Below, one piece after another: positions 19,503 to 30,534 of a stretch of 64,000 nucleotides of DNA. The stretch spans positions 704,815 through 768,814 of the forward strand of contig MEUD01000001.1 of NCBI GenBank assembly GCA_001771575.1, in the 5' to 3' direction. This stretch comes from a candidate division WOR-1 bacterium RIFOXYB2_FULL_45_9. GTDB lineage: Bacteria > Margulisbacteria > WOR-1 > O2-12-FULL-45-9 > XYB2-FULL-48-7. Every line of letters begins with the position of its first letter. Within the stretch, counting starts at the first letter, position 1. Below the pieces are notes generated by a model. The model had not been told where the DNA came from and ran no database searches. It saw only the letters and a program-made list of their open reading frames with translations. Made by a program: the position numbers and the translations under genes.

Positions 19503-22500
19503 TTGAGCACCGCTATTTTGCCGCGGCCGGTGATTGATCGATCACCTATCCTCGCCGTGATCTCGAACGGATAGATCCCGTTGACGACCAGATCCCCCCG
19601 CCCGTTCCGCCCATCCCAGGGAACATCGTTATACTTCTGCCAGACGCTCATCCCTTCACCGTTGGTTGTCCCATCAAGCTCTGTCACCAAAGAACCGGTT
19701 ATGTCATAAATCCTGATCCGTACTTCATCGGCGTCAGCCGAAAGCCGGTACCTGATCTTGGTCTCTTCCCGGTTCGGGCTAAAGGGGTTCGGGTAGTTGG
19801 TCACCCCTACCAAGGTCAATTCCGGTTGTATCCGGAAGCCCCAGGCCTCCGAAGTCGCCGCGTTGGTCGGCGAAAGCGCCGTCACCTTCCAGAAGTAGTC
19901 GGTGTTCCGCTCCAAGCCCGGGTCAAACTCATGGATCGAGTAATTGAAATAGTAGAGCTCGCTATCGGTCTTATCTTGTGTCCCTGTCCCAGCCGCTTTG
20001 CTGAAAGTCTGGTGGTCAATCGTAAAGCTATCGTTCTTGGCGACCTCAATCCGGTACTCGGTCGTCTCCGCCTTATGATGCTGCCATTCAAACACCGGCC
20101 GGATGTTTTGGACATCCTGGCGGTCATTTGCCGGCGCGAGAAGAGACGGAGATTCGAGGGTGGCGGACATTATCGCGGCAGGCTTACCAACCGAAGAAAT
20201 GCCGGCCCCATAACTGCAATCGGCATCTTCACTGGACATAAACCAACATCTATTGGCAACAACTCCCTCACATAATATCTGTTTGGTTTGTGGGTTAAAA
20301 ACCTTCATCCAGGTGTCACCGCTGGAATCTGTTACCACGGCAACCTCGCCTTTGCCGTCACCATTGTAATCACCGACGCTGATAAAAGGAAAAGGAGAAA
20401 AATCGTTAAAAGTTATACTATTTAACAACGAGCCGGAAGCGTTATAAATATAAATAATATTCGTTTTTATCAGGTCGCCATAATTTGGAATAGCGGTCGC
20501 GAATACTTCATCTATTCCATCCCCGTTATAATCACCGCAGGCAACATGCCATAAATTGTTCGGCGCTGACCAGGAATTAATCGCGGTTCCTGGGGTTGAA
20601 CTTCTCGGCTGGTATAGATAGATACTACTGCCATTTATCGCGACTATCTCGCTTTGGCCATCGCCATTAAAATCACCGGCCGCGACGCGTCCCCCGCCAA
20701 TGCCAAACGTTTTAACACTCCCCCCATTTCCCTTATAAATCGTAATATTATTATTGCTTGGATTTGCCACGGCAATTTCGGATTGCCCCTTATCCTCTGT
20801 CCCACCGTCATCAGCAAAATCTCCAACCGCCAACGAATAATCATTATTATCAGGAGTAAGCGAGAATTTAACACCTGTCCCATTCGGATCGATCGAACGA
20901 GGATTGTAAATTACAATTTGATCGGCCCCATCAATTTGATGAACAGCTAATATTGGCTGTCCGTCCCCATTATAATCACCAAGAGCCGGGTGACTGATCC
21001 ATTCCCTAGAAGTGGTAAAATAACTTGACGAATAAGAACCGGCCCCGCCGGTAAACTTTACCGTTCGGATATCGTCATTCGCCCCGGAATTATCATCGAC
21101 AAAGACTATTTCATCCCGGCTTTTAACCCGCAGCCATTTTTTTTCGTAGGTCGAACTATTGCCGGCGTTATCGGAAGCATAAATCTCAACAGTAAATTTT
21201 CCCGGGGAAACAAGGGAGCCTCCACTATTGCGGCCATTCCAGGAAAAGCCGTCGCTGACATTACTAAAACTATTTATCGTGGTTGAGCCTGATTTGATCG
21301 CCGCGCTGGTCGACGTCGCGCCGGAAATTGAAGGATAGATCATCATGCTGGTTATCGTGCCATCGGGAATTATCGCCCGATGCTGGAAGGAAACACCGGT
21401 TATTTCCGGCAGAGTGTTATCGACTGTGAAAGAATAATTGCTTGAATTTACCGGGTTATCCGCGTCATCGATCGCGTAAATTCGATAAACATGCGCCCCT
21501 TCAGTAACTCCTCCAATTGGATTCCAGGTAAAGCTATGGGCCCCGCTCCCAATCCAGTTATGAATAATAATATTTTCGTCCCTAATGATATAGGTATCGC
21601 AACGCTCGTTCACTGAATAATTAAAAGTAATAGTATCATCGCTTCCCGTGCTGGCGCCAGGGCTAAACGGTCCGTCATCACTAATGCCGGAAATTATCGG
21701 CGGCTGGGTATCGATCTTAACATTGCCGACATCCCCCCCATCGCTCAAGTTCCCGGCAAAATCCTCCGCCTGAAGTGAAGCGTAAAAAGTTGATCCATTC
21801 CAAAGATCGCGATTGGTCGTCCAGGAAGCAACATCCCCAACATAGGTCGAGGAAACAACATCATCTCCGCCCGCGGTCGTCCCAATCTTAATGTAATACC
21901 CCTTTACACCCGAGGTCGCGTCGCTTACCGACGTCCAACTCCAAAGCGGCCGCAATTGATTGTATGGCGTCCTTGGCGGGCTCGGGGCCCCGCAGTTATT
22001 CGGCTTAACGGTATCCTTCTTAATATAAAATGCGTCGGTTAAGGCGGTTTCATTCCCGGCCCGATCAACGGCCTTAACCGTTACATAATTAACCCCTTCG
22101 CCGCAAACCGTCCAATCGACCGGCCAGTTGTCGGTATAGCCGGCAGAACCGGTCGCAACGGTTGTCAGCGACAGCCAAGCGGAATAAGAGCTATCGGGCC
22201 GCCTGACTTGATAAACGACCATTGAAAGCCTTGACCCATTATCGGCAAAATCAACATCGTAGAGCGTTCCGCTCGAATTGGCCCAGGTATCGCTTCCGGA
22301 CTGATTATCGGCAATATTGGGCGAAGTACTATCAACCGTTACCCATTTCGAGAATGGGCTACCGCCAGCTGGGTTCCCGGCAAAATCTTTCACTTCCACA
22401 GATATTTTGTATGCGCCGTCCGCCGCCGGATCGCCGGCCGCTAATTTCTCTCCTCCAGTCCCGGCCCGGCCATCCCAGACGACCGCCTCCGGCGAAGCAA

Positions 22501-25500
22501 AAGCCGAAATATCCTTAACAATCGTCCTGACTAAATTATCGCCTATGTCATACACCTTGGCGGTATACGTCCCGACTCTTTCACTCGCTGGAAGCCCCAT
22601 CGCTTCGATCCGCTCCGGATCGGAATACCCTTCCGGGGTAGTTGACAAGAAGATATCGAACCAGATTTTTGTCGAGTTGAGCGAGCTGTTGCCGGCCGGG
22701 GAAAAATATAACGGATCAGGGTTGAGGCCGATAATCGATGGTTGAATGATCTCCAGCACATTTACTTTGATCCAAACCGTACCGCCCCATTTCTTTTGGG
22801 TAACATTCCCGGCCCGGTCACGGACCTCGACAATAAAAGCGTATTTCCCCGGATCGGCAAAACCGTCGCCGTTGTTGTCGATCGTCGTCGATTCCCCCCT
22901 CCACTGGAGATTGTGAGTCCCCTGGTATTGTAAAACGTCATCGACAATAGTCGCCACTCGGTTATCTTCCCGGAAATCGCCAGCCGCATAGCTTGTTTGG
23001 TCATTTGGAATCCGATGGACCTTTAAGGTCACATAGCCGTCTTCGCTAATCGAATAGCGAAGCGTGGTGTAATTGGGCCGGTCGCCGGTATCAAGCGGAT
23101 CGGCGTTGGTATAAAATGGGCTCGGACTAGCGATAATATCTGCGCTTCCAGGCTCGGCAATACCGACGGTCGGATTCAGCAGGTCGATCACAAAACTTTC
23201 GGCGGTCAAACTTGTCCGGGCAAAACCTTCATTGCCGGCCGCGTCGCGACCGTCGATCGTAATAACCGCCGGCCCTTCAAGATCACCGGCGCTGACGTCA
23301 TAACGATATGTATATTCATGGTCGGCCGAAGCAAAAAGATAGGTACAATTGTTATCATTGACCTTGACCGTGGGATTAAGAGGCAAACTTTCCGAAGCGT
23401 AAAACGAGATAGTGACGCTATCTCCGGCTTTGGCATAATTCTCTGTCTTGCCGGATACTGCCGAATTGATCCGGTCAAATTGTGGATTTGTCGTATCGAT
23501 CGTAACCGACCGCACCAGCACGGTCTGGTTGCCGGCAAAATCGGTCGCTTCGATCGAGATCACTGCCGTTCCGTCCGCTCCAGCGTACGGCTCGTGCTTC
23601 GCTTCGCATAAGCCGCCGGCAGTCCCCCAATCACCGCCGGTCACCGCCAACAATTTGGGGCCATTTACTTGAGTAACGTAAACCTTCGCGGTTTGGAGCG
23701 GTTCGCCAACTTTGAACTTAACGCTCAAGCCGCCGCAGACTGACGCCGTGCTGACCGGATCGGGAGAAACAGTAACATCGCTAATTGTCGGGTTGGTCTC
23801 GTCGATCACGAAAGAAGCCGATTTATTGGCCGCGTTGCCGGCAGAATCAACAGCGTTAACTAAAACAGCGGCTGTTCCCTCTTTTTCATCTCCCGCCACA
23901 ACATAACTGTATTGGAAAGAGTTCCCGTTTTTGGATTTCAGCGTCGCTCCCCTGACTGTCCCATCGCTCATCTTCACCTGAACGGTCGGATCCCCGGCCA
24001 ACTCTTCGGAGAACTGGAGATCGATCAAAACTTCCGTCCCCGTCTTGGCGTAAGCCGGTGAAACGGAAAAATCAGATGGCTCGGGATTAGTGTAATCGAT
24101 GGCAAACGGAACAGTCCGGAAGATCGCCGGGGAACCAAGGCTGTCGGTCCCGGAAATTCTGGCATAATAATAACCGGCGGCCAGCTTTAACCCATTCTTA
24201 TCGGTCCCGTCATATTGGTAAATATAAGATCCGGCGTATTGGATAAAGCCCTTCTCCCACAAGGTTTCACCATTGGCCGATAAAACCTTGAGTTGAACCT
24301 GTCCGGGGTCTGACAGGTAATAAGTGGCATAATTGAAGCTGTAAGCGAACTCAAGAGTATCAAGCGTCCCATCCCCATTGGGGGAAAATACCGGCGAGCC
24401 TAACGTAAGATCAATAGTTGGACTGGCGGCGACAACCAGCATGTTCCCCAACCCTTCGGCTCGCGAACCTACAGAATCGGTCACCTCAACCTGATATTGG
24501 TAATAGCCATCCGGAGGCAGGGGTTTGAGCGGAGAATAAGGCAGCCAGGAGAACCGCCACTTGCCGGGCCATTCTATTTCATTGTCCGCCAATTGTTGAT
24601 AGGTCGTCCCTAGCGGATTCAGAATATTGACGGTGACCCGATATGGAGGGACCCCGCCGCTTAAAATATAAGAAAGCTGGGTTGAGTCGGTATGGCCGTC
24701 CCCGTTTGGCGTGAAAGTCGCCGGTTCGGCGCCAAGCCCGCCGATTGTAACCGGTGACGGAACAATTAAGAATACTTCGCTCTGTTTATCGTCTCGGTTT
24801 CGCGCCGAGTCTTCGGCGATAACCTCAAAATAGCGGCTAGTCCCCGCTTGTCCGTCATCCAGCCCGTAAACGATCTGGCGCTGGCCGGCGTCATTGTCTT
24901 CGGCCGCCAGGGCCTTTAGCAAATCGCCGTCGGCATTGAAAACCTTGACCGTTATCTTTGACTTTTCGGGTAGATAGAAATTCAGGCGCGCTTCTTTCGC
25001 GGCGTAATCGACTGTTGCCGGTTGAAGGGTTATAAACGGCGGAGTAGCATCGACCGCCAAGTTAAACGAGGCCTCCCCACTCGCCAGATTATACTCGTCA
25101 TACACCAAGATTTTAATCTGATAGGCCCCGTCGGGAACTTTTTTGTCGTCACGGCTGGAATGGGGGCCGCGGTAAGACTCGCTGTAGCCGCCATCCCAAT
25201 TGACAGAATATTCGCCTTTGTTCTTAAGCGCCCCATCGACCAGGATTTTAATAATCTGTTTATCTTTCCCAATAACCGCCGCGCTGACCTTCAGGTTATC
25301 TCTGGAAAGGGCATAAATTATTCGACCCGCTTCAATTGCCGGTGAAAAGGGATCGTTCTCGCCGTAGGCGTATTTAACAAGTGACGGTTCGCGGTCGACA
25401 ATGACCGATCCAGTTTCCGAAGTAGCCAGGTTCCCCGCCGGGTCTTCGGCATAGATAGCATAACTGTAATTGCCGCCGATAACTTCGCCATGTTCCCCCT

Positions 25501-28500
25501 GGCCGTCCCAGGAAAGCGACAAATAATTCCCCGTCGATAATGGACGAAGTTCGCGGAAAAGTTTCCCCTCTTCGTTATAAACCATGACCTTCGATTCGAC
25601 CGATTCGGAAAAATGGCCCTTGAAGGTCGTCGTATCTTTTACGCCATCATTGTTTGGAGTAAATGGGTTTGGTTCGGCGGTAGCGTTGGCGATAACGGGA
25701 GGAAGAGTATCAACTTCAATCGAGTTAGAGATGGTCGCCCGGTTCCCGGCTTTATCAACCGCTGTGACTTTTAGCCAGTACTTACCATCAGGGACAACCT
25801 CACCCACCGTCGCCGAAGGCGGGAGAGGGCCGGACTTCCCCGACCAGGTAAGGGAATAAGCGTTAAGGGATAAGTTGTAAGCAGGAAGCGGGAAAGAAAG
25901 ACCGTTACTATCAACAACCTCGACTTCAACCGTATTAATACCACTGCCATAGTCACGAAGCTTGAAGTTGGCCGTTAAAAGGTCTTTTCGATCATCCCCA
26001 TTGGGGGAGAAGGCGGGATTATCAATTTGGAAGTCATCGATCAGCGGGGGCTGGCTATCGACAACAACCTCACAGCTCCCCGTACCCATATTTCCGCAAT
26101 CATCAGTCGCTCGTAGGGCAAAACTATAGTTACCATCATAAACCAGACCATCAACTTTGCCGTTCCAGACATATTCTCTTTCCATTCCTGTTAGCAAGCC
26201 CTGCTCTTTCCAGGGAGAGTCGATCAGTCGGCCATTCCGATAAGCCAAAAGATAGGCGTCAACCGTCAGGGAATAATCAGTCACGGTCATTTTCAATATA
26301 GCCGAATCGTTTATCCCATCACCATTCGGGGAAAGAGCGACCCTATCGGAAGTAATTGTCACCTGCGGCGGGCGGCCATCAATGACAATCCGGCTCTGCC
26401 GGCTCTTCACATAATCACCAAAGGCGACGGCCGCTTTAATAAAATACTCGCCGTCCGGGGCGACATCGGAAATATTAACCATCTCTTGGGAAGCGGTCTT
26501 CACCAAGCCGCTCCAAAACTCGTTGTGGATCCCCCTCTCGCGAAGCGAGTCGCTAGCCAGCTCATAACTTGGCCGACTGGAGGTATAGGTAAAAAGCTGG
26601 CCGATCTCTTCGCCGGAAGAATTGAGCAGACTTAGCGTAACTTTCCCCTGCTCGGTCAATTCATAACCGATAAGAGCTGAATCCCCGTTGCCGTCGCCAT
26701 TGGGCGAGATCCTGGCCGAACAGCCAAAGGCCATGATCTCTCCCCCGATCTCCCAAACCAAGGGCCGGGAAGAATTGGCATCGGCTATATAAAGTTTGCT
26801 CCCCTTAAGCTTTATCTTTATCGGTGTTATCTCTCGTTCTTCAGAACGATACTCTTTTATAAAATCCCCGGCCGGACTAAACTTAACGATCCGATGGTTG
26901 CCGGTATCGGCCACAAATATGTTGCCGAGACTATCAACCTCGATCCCTTTCGGCTGGTTCAACGTCCCTTCCCCAAACTTTGCCCGGAAGGACCCGTCAG
27001 CGCTAAAGACCTGGACCCGATTGTTCCCCGTGTCGGCGACGTAGAGGGAGGTTGTCCCATAAGCATAAACAGATTGCGGTTGAGTAAGACGGCCATCGTC
27101 ATTACCGGCTGGATTGTTGTGCAAATACATCTCTTTTGCCCAATTCTTCCCGCCATAATAATGTGTTTCCATGACTGAAGAATTGTCAAAATAAATATCA
27201 TCGTTCAACGAATTAGAATAGAATTGGGCTTTATCAACCGTCTGGCCGCCTATCCCGCTGTCAATGTTAAATTTGTCCCTAGCTTTATCTTTCAGATCGG
27301 CCTTCAGCATGGAAAACTTCTCGGCGTTCCCCTCCAAATCATATTTCAAAACACGATGGCTATAGCGGTCCGCCGCGTAAACGTTGTTATCCGCGACGGA
27401 AATATCTTCCGGCAGGCCAAAAGTCTCGCCTAACGGCCACTTTTTTCCCCCACCGGCCGAATCAGAAAAGCTCATCCCCTTGAAACCTAAAGTCCAGCTG
27501 TAACTATCGACATCTCCTTCGATCATATAAGCGCTTCGCGCCTTTATCTCTTTTGTAAAATTCAGATCATGATCACAAATGATCACTCTCAAATTGTATG
27601 AATCAGCAATGTACACCCGATCTGATGAAACACTGATCCCGAGCGGACAAACCATGGGGATATCGCTAAATGTCTTAACCATCTTTATTTCCTTGCCACC
27701 TGGATCATATTTGACTATTTTCGCGGTCTGGCCAAATAAAACATACATGTTTCCCGCGTTGTCAAAATCAACATCCGCGACCTTGGGACGGACCTCCCAT
27801 GACGGCGGCTCCGGCAACTCCAGACTGTAAACTTCGCCAGTCGGCGGCGCCGGATAGTAGCCACCCCTATTAACCGAGATCAGCGGCGAATAGACCCTAG
27901 AGATATTTCCAGCTAAATCAGTCATCACGATTTCAAAACGATAAAATCCGTCGGGATAAGCATAGGCAGACTCCCATTCGATAGTTTGGCTCTCCCCTTT
28001 TTTCAGCGCTGGATTAGACACGACTCTCTGCTCTACCAATGAAGAACCGCTATTCTTTACCACGTTAACCATTAGGGAATATAAATCTTCTGAAGGAACG
28101 ATTTGGGCGGCTATCAAATCTTCCGGCACAGCCACGCTGTTACTGATCATTGTGATCAAGGCCGAGGGACGGGTGTTGTCTATTGTTATCTGTTCCGATG
28201 CCTCCATCGTTGAAACAAGCCCGGTTGATCTGTCTTTTGCCGTAACGCTAAAATCATAAACTCCAGCTGGCTTTCCTTTCCCCCATTCAGCACGGAGCCA
28301 ATCCTGATCGGTAATCTTAAGCTCGTCCACTTTTCGACTCGAGCCGTCATAAAATGTGATCGTCCAATCAGATTTATTTTTGGTCCGTGATTCAATAAGG
28401 GCGTTTTGTTGAAGGTTTTGATCAATATCCAGAAGGTTTGAGGTGATTATCTTGTTATTCGCAAAGACATAGAATATTTCCGGCGGCTCTGTTTCCCCGT

Positions 28501-29668
28501 CCACCGACGACGCCCGCATCCCGCCGCCCCCTGCGCTCGCGGCAGCAACCATGACACCTTTTTCACCAACGATGTCGTCAGGAAGCCAGCCAGCCACATA
28601 AATATTGGGGTCAACAAAGTCCACAAGACTCATCCCAACTGTTATTGTTCTTTCAGCCAAAGAATGATCCGCAATGCTTGGAGTAGTTAAATGAAATCCT
28701 GCGTCGCCAGGCCCATCACGGTAGCAGGAATATATTTTTGCTGTTATTTTGTATGTTCCGGCAGTTGGATAGAATTTAACCGAATAAAAATCCTTTGTCG
28801 CTTCTGAGCTCGTAACAAAAGGCCTGGAAAAATTATACGGGGGATCGTTTACCATTTCTTTTAATTTTTTATAACTGTCAAACACTATAGACCGAGTAAC
28901 CTTATTAAAGTCTTTTGCGCCCAATATTTTTTCAACTACAAATTCCACTTTATAGGGCGTCGAATTATTTCTCCCGGTGTAATGATAAGCCTCAATTACC
29001 GCCTTTATTGGCTCTCCTGGCCTAGCTAAATGTATTATTTGATTCTCGTCTTCTTTTAATTTAGTATTTTCCCCATTGAATGTTTCATCTGATCCAGTAG
29101 CAATCAATTTTATCAATGGGGCTTCTCCTTCAATTTTACATTGTCCATATTGGGGCTGGATCATCCCTCCCAGTATCGGATTAATAGTTCTTGAAGGATA
29201 AAGCTCTTTAGGATCACTGTTCTCCCCTATGCTAAAATGAAGGTGCTCTCCTTTTGATGCTCCAGTATTACCAGATAAACCCAGAGTCGTATCAGTATTC
29301 ACCACTTGTCCTTCAAATGCTTCAATGCTGCTAAGGTGCGCATATCTAGTCTGAAATGCGCCATGATTGACTATTACACAATTTCCCCATCCACCATTAT
29401 GGGGATAAATATGAGCGGTGCCAAAAGATACAGGATGTATTTTTGAATGGCTTCTTGCGTCAGGGATAAAAAAGTCGATTCCGTCATGATATGTATAGCC
29501 ATCCGAACCGCGATATTCGCCATAATTATGATTAATATATCTATTTCGGCTTACTATTTCATTTGAATAGCTCAGTGGTAATTGCCTTGCATAATAATAT
29601 TCTGCAAGCAATTGAGATGAAAATAGCAAAACAAAAAATGCGCCAAATAATAATTTTTTATTTTTCAT
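19499..29668 (-). CDS. Giant (3389 aa) surface protein: M23 peptidase-like N-terminus, NHL-like repeats, multiple FlgD-like Ig modules, FG-GAP-like repeats, terminal FlgD-like domain
   Basis: HDGIDFFIPDAR...VIVNHGAFQTRYAHLSSIEAFEGQVVNTDTTLGLSGNTGASKGEHLHFSIG (M23/LytM); at least six F/I/L-S/T-PNxD motifs; GDYNGDG repeats; C-terminal NYPNPFSPNREETKIRYRL. Confidence 0.85.
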   Translation of the reverse strand: MKNKKLLFGAFFVLLFSSQLLAEYYYARQLPLSYSNEIVSRNRYINHNYGEYRGSDGYTYHDGIDFFIPDARSHSKIHPVSFGTAHIYPHNGGWGNCVIVNHGAFQTRYAHLSSIEAFEGQVVNTDTTLGLSGNTGASKGEHLHFSIGENSDPKELYPSRTINPILGGMIQPQYGQCKIEGEAPLIKLIATGSDETFNGENTKLKEDENQIIHLARPGEPIKAVIEAYHYTGRNNSTPYKVEFVVEKILGAKDFNKVTRSIVFDSYKKLKEMVNDPPYNFSRPFVTSSEATKDFYSVKFYPTAGTYKITAKIYSCYRDGPGDAGFHLTTPSIADHSLAERTITVGMSLVDFVDPNIYVAGWLPDDIVGEKGVMVAAASAGGGGMRASSVDGETEPPEIFYVFANNKIITSNLLDIDQNLQQNALIESRTKNKSDWTITFYDGSSRKVDELKITDQDWLRAEWGKGKPAGVYDFSVTAKDRSTGLVSTMEASEQITIDNTRPSALITMISNSVAVPEDLIAAQIVPSEDLYSLMVNVVKNSGSSLVEQRVVSNPALKKGESQTIEWESAYAYPDGFYRFEIVMTDLAGNISRVYSPLISVNRGGYYPAPPTGEVYSLELPEPPSWEVRPKVADVDFDNAGNMYVLFGQTAKIVKYDPGGKEIKMVKTFSDIPMVCPLGISVSSDRVYIADSYNLRVIICDHDLNFTKEIKARSAYMIEGDVDSYSWTLGFKGMSFSDSAGGGKKWPLGETFGLPEDISVADNNVYAADRYSHRVLKYDLEGNAEKFSMLKADLKDKARDKFNIDSGIGGQTVDKAQFYSNSLNDDIYFDNSSVMETHYYGGKNWAKEMYLHNNPAGNDDGRLTQPQSVYAYGTTSLYVADTGNNRVQVFSADGSFRAKFGEGTLNQPKGIEVDSLGNIFVADTGNHRIVKFSPAGDFIKEYRSEEREITPIKIKLKGSKLYIADANSSRPLVWEIGGEIMAFGCSARISPNGDGNGDSALIGYELTEQGKVTLSLLNSSGEEIGQLFTYTSSRPSYELASDSLRERGIHNEFWSGLVKTASQEMVNISDVAPDGEYFIKAAVAFGDYVKSRQSRIVIDGRPPQVTITSDRVALSPNGDGINDSAILKMTVTDYSLTVDAYLLAYRNGRLIDSPWKEQGLLTGMEREYVWNGKVDGLVYDGNYSFALRATDDCGNMGTGSCEVVVDSQPPLIDDFQIDNPAFSPNGDDRKDLLTANFKLRDYGSGINTVEVEVVDSNGLSFPLPAYNLSLNAYSLTWSGKSGPLPPSATVGEVVPDGKYWLKVTAVDKAGNRATISNSIEVDTLPPVIANATAEPNPFTPNNDGVKDTTTFKGHFSESVESKVMVYNEEGKLFRELRPLSTGNYLSLSWDGQGEHGEVIGGNYSYAIYAEDPAGNLATSETGSVIVDREPSLVKYAYGENDPFSPAIEAGRIIYALSRDNLKVSAAVIGKDKQIIKILVDGALKNKGEYSVNWDGGYSESYRGPHSSRDDKKVPDGAYQIKILVYDEYNLASGEASFNLAVDATPPFITLQPATVDYAAKEARLNFYLPEKSKITVKVFNADGDLLKALAAEDNDAGQRQIVYGLDDGQAGTSRYFEVIAEDSARNRDDKQSEVFLIVPSPVTIGGLGAEPATFTPNGDGHTDSTQLSYILSGGVPPYRVTVNILNPLGTTYQQLADNEIEWPGKWRFSWLPYSPLKPLPPDGYYQYQVEVTDSVGSRAEGLGNMLVVAASPTIDLTLGSPVFSPNGDGTLDTLEFAYSFNYATYYLSDPGQVQLKVLSANGETLWEKGFIQYAGSYIYQYDGTDKNGLKLAAGYYYARISGTDSLGSPAIFRTVPFAIDYTNPEPSDFSVSPAYAKTGTEVLIDLQFSEELAGDPTVQVKMSDGTVRGATLKSKNGNSFQYSYVVAGDEKEGTAAVLVNAVDSAGNAANKSASFVIDETNPTISDVTVSPDPVSTASVCGGLSVKFKVGEPLQTAKVYVTQVNGPKLLAVTGGDWGTAGGLCEAKHEPYAGADGTAVISIEATDFAGNQTVLVRSVTIDTTNPQFDRINSAVSGKTENYAKAGDSVTISFYASESLPLNPTVKVNDNNCTYLFASADHEYTYRYDVSAGDLEGPAVITIDGRDAAGNEGFARTSLTAESFVIDLLNPTVGIAEPGSADIIASPSPFYTNADPLDTGDRPNYTTLRYSISEDGYVTLKVHRIPNDQTSYAAGDFREDNRVATIVDDVLQYQGTHNLQWRGESTTIDNNGDGFADPGKYAFIVEVRDRAGNVTQKKWGGTVWIKVNVLEIIQPSIIGLNPDPLYFSPAGNSSLNSTKIWFDIFLSTTPEGYSDPERIEAMGLPASERVGTYTAKVYDIGDNLVRTIVKDISAFASPEAVVWDGRAGTGGEKLAAGDPAADGAYKISVEVKDFAGNPAGGSPFSKWVTVDSTSPNIADNQSGSDTWANSSGTLYDVDFADNGSRLSMVVYQVRRPDSSYSAWLSLTTVATGSAGYTDNWPVDWTVCGEGVNYVTVKAVDRAGNETALTDAFYIKKDTVKPNNCGAPSPPRTPYNQLRPLWSWTSVSDATSGVKGYYIKIGTTAGGDDVVSSTYVGDVASWTTNRDLWNGSTFYASLQAEDFAGNLSDGGDVGNVKIDTQPPIISGISDDGPFSPGASTGSDDTITFNYSVNERCDTYIIRDENIIIHNWIGSGAHSFTWNPIGGVTEGAHVYRIYAIDDADNPVNSSNYSFTVDNTLPEITGVSFQHRAIIPDGTITSMMIYPSISGATSTSAAIKSGSTTINSFSNVSDGFSWNGRNSGGSLVSPGKFTVEIYASDNAGNSSTYEKKWLRVKSRDEIVFVDDNSGANDDIRTVKFTGGAGSYSSSYFTTSREWISHPALGDYNGDGQPILAVHQIDGADQIVIYNPRSIDPNGTGVKFSLTPDNNDYSLAVGDFADDGGTEDKGQSEIAVANPSNNNITIYKGNGGSVKTFGIGGGRVAAGDFNGDGQSEIVAINGSSIYLYQPRSSTPGTAINSWSAPNNLWHVACGDYNGDGIDEVFATAIPNYGDLIKTNIIYIYNASGSLLNSITFNDFSPFPFISVGDYNGDGKGEVAVVTDSSGDTWMKVFNPQTKQILCEGVVANRCWFMSSEDADCSYGAGISSVGKPAAIMSATLESPSLLAPANDRQDVQNIRPVFEWQHHKAETTEYRIEVAKNDSFTIDHQTFSKAAGTGTQDKTDSELYYFNYSIHEFDPGLERNTDYFWKVTALSPTNAATSEAWGFRIQPELTLVGVTNYPNPFSPNREETKIRYRLSADADEVRIRIYDITGSLVTELDGTTNGEGMSVWQKYNDVPWDGRNGRGDLVVNGIYPFEITARIGDRSITGRGKIAVLK

Positions 29669-30296
29669 TAACCAATATAAGAGTATTCAATAAAAACATT
29701 AAACCGCTTGAATATTCCCCCGAGATCCCTGCAATAGAAACGATAGAATCCTTTTTGGGCAAATAAAACAAAGCTTGCCACGGATGTTTTCCTTCAAAAT
29801 ATATTAAACATATTTGAATCCCATTAATATCAATATTTTCTATCGAATCAATGTCATTTTTTTTATAAATATTATTCTTTTCCGCTAAAAATATTATTTT
29901 CTCAAAAGTATCATCTGGCATCGCCACTCCTGCTCGCCTCAACCCAGCGGACACATCTCTATTAAATAAAAACTCAATGCCAATAGTCTGATCACTTTGA
30001 TTTTTCCCTGGATTATCTGGGTCGAAATTAACAATAGAAAAATTCACATATCCTTCTAATTCATAGTCTGAAGGCTTTATGTTTTTATCTTCCATTAAAC
30101 ACCAATCCTTCGGATAGCTAACCGAAAACCCATACCTGCTGACATAGGTTTTCATTTCTTGAGTTGAAACTTGGGTGACAGCCTTTGTCGCGGCCGACAA
30201 CTTTTTGTCACCTTCTTTTTTTGGCACACAGCCAACAACCAGCGTAATCGTCAAGACCATCAGGGGAAGCAAAACTAATCGTTTATCCATTTTCAA
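29658..30296 (-). CDS. Putative lipoprotein (paralog of 30535-31167)
   Basis: 212 aa; lipobox VVGCVPKKEG; QVSTQEMKTYVSRYGFSVSYPKDW shared with the neighbouring paralog. Confidence 0.75.
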   Translation of the reverse strand: MKMDKRLVLLPLMVLTITLVVGCVPKKEGDKKLSAATKAVTQVSTQEMKTYVSRYGFSVSYPKDWCLMEDKNIKPSDYELEGYVNFSIVNFDPDNPGKNQSDQTIGIEFLFNRDVSAGLRRAGVAMPDDTFEKIIFLAEKNNIYKKNDIDSIENIDINGIQICLIYFEGKHPWQALFYLPKKDSIVSIAGISGEYSSGLMFLLNTLILVNEK

Positions 30297-30309
30297 GCCC
30301 TCCTATTAT

Positions 30310-30531
30310 TTACCATCTTTTTATCGAAACAGAAAAATTGCCAGCTTTATAATCCATTCCATCATGAAAAACATACTTGTCCCAACCTCGATATTCGCCA
30401 AAATTAGCGTTAATGCCAATATTGGTTTCTAGTGGACAACCTCTAGCGATGCTACTCGTGTATTCTGCGGCCACTACGGAATTTGATAACGCTAATAAGC
30501 CTATTCCTAATATAAACAGTCTAAATCTCAT
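30310..30531 (-). pseudogene. Truncated paralog of the M23 protein N-terminus
   Basis: 73 aa: INANFGEYRGWDKYVFHDGMDYKAGNFSVSIKRW* resembles the giant protein YINHNYGEYRGSDGYTYHDGIDFFIPDAR, then stops. Confidence 0.7.
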
Positions 30532-30534
30532 AGG

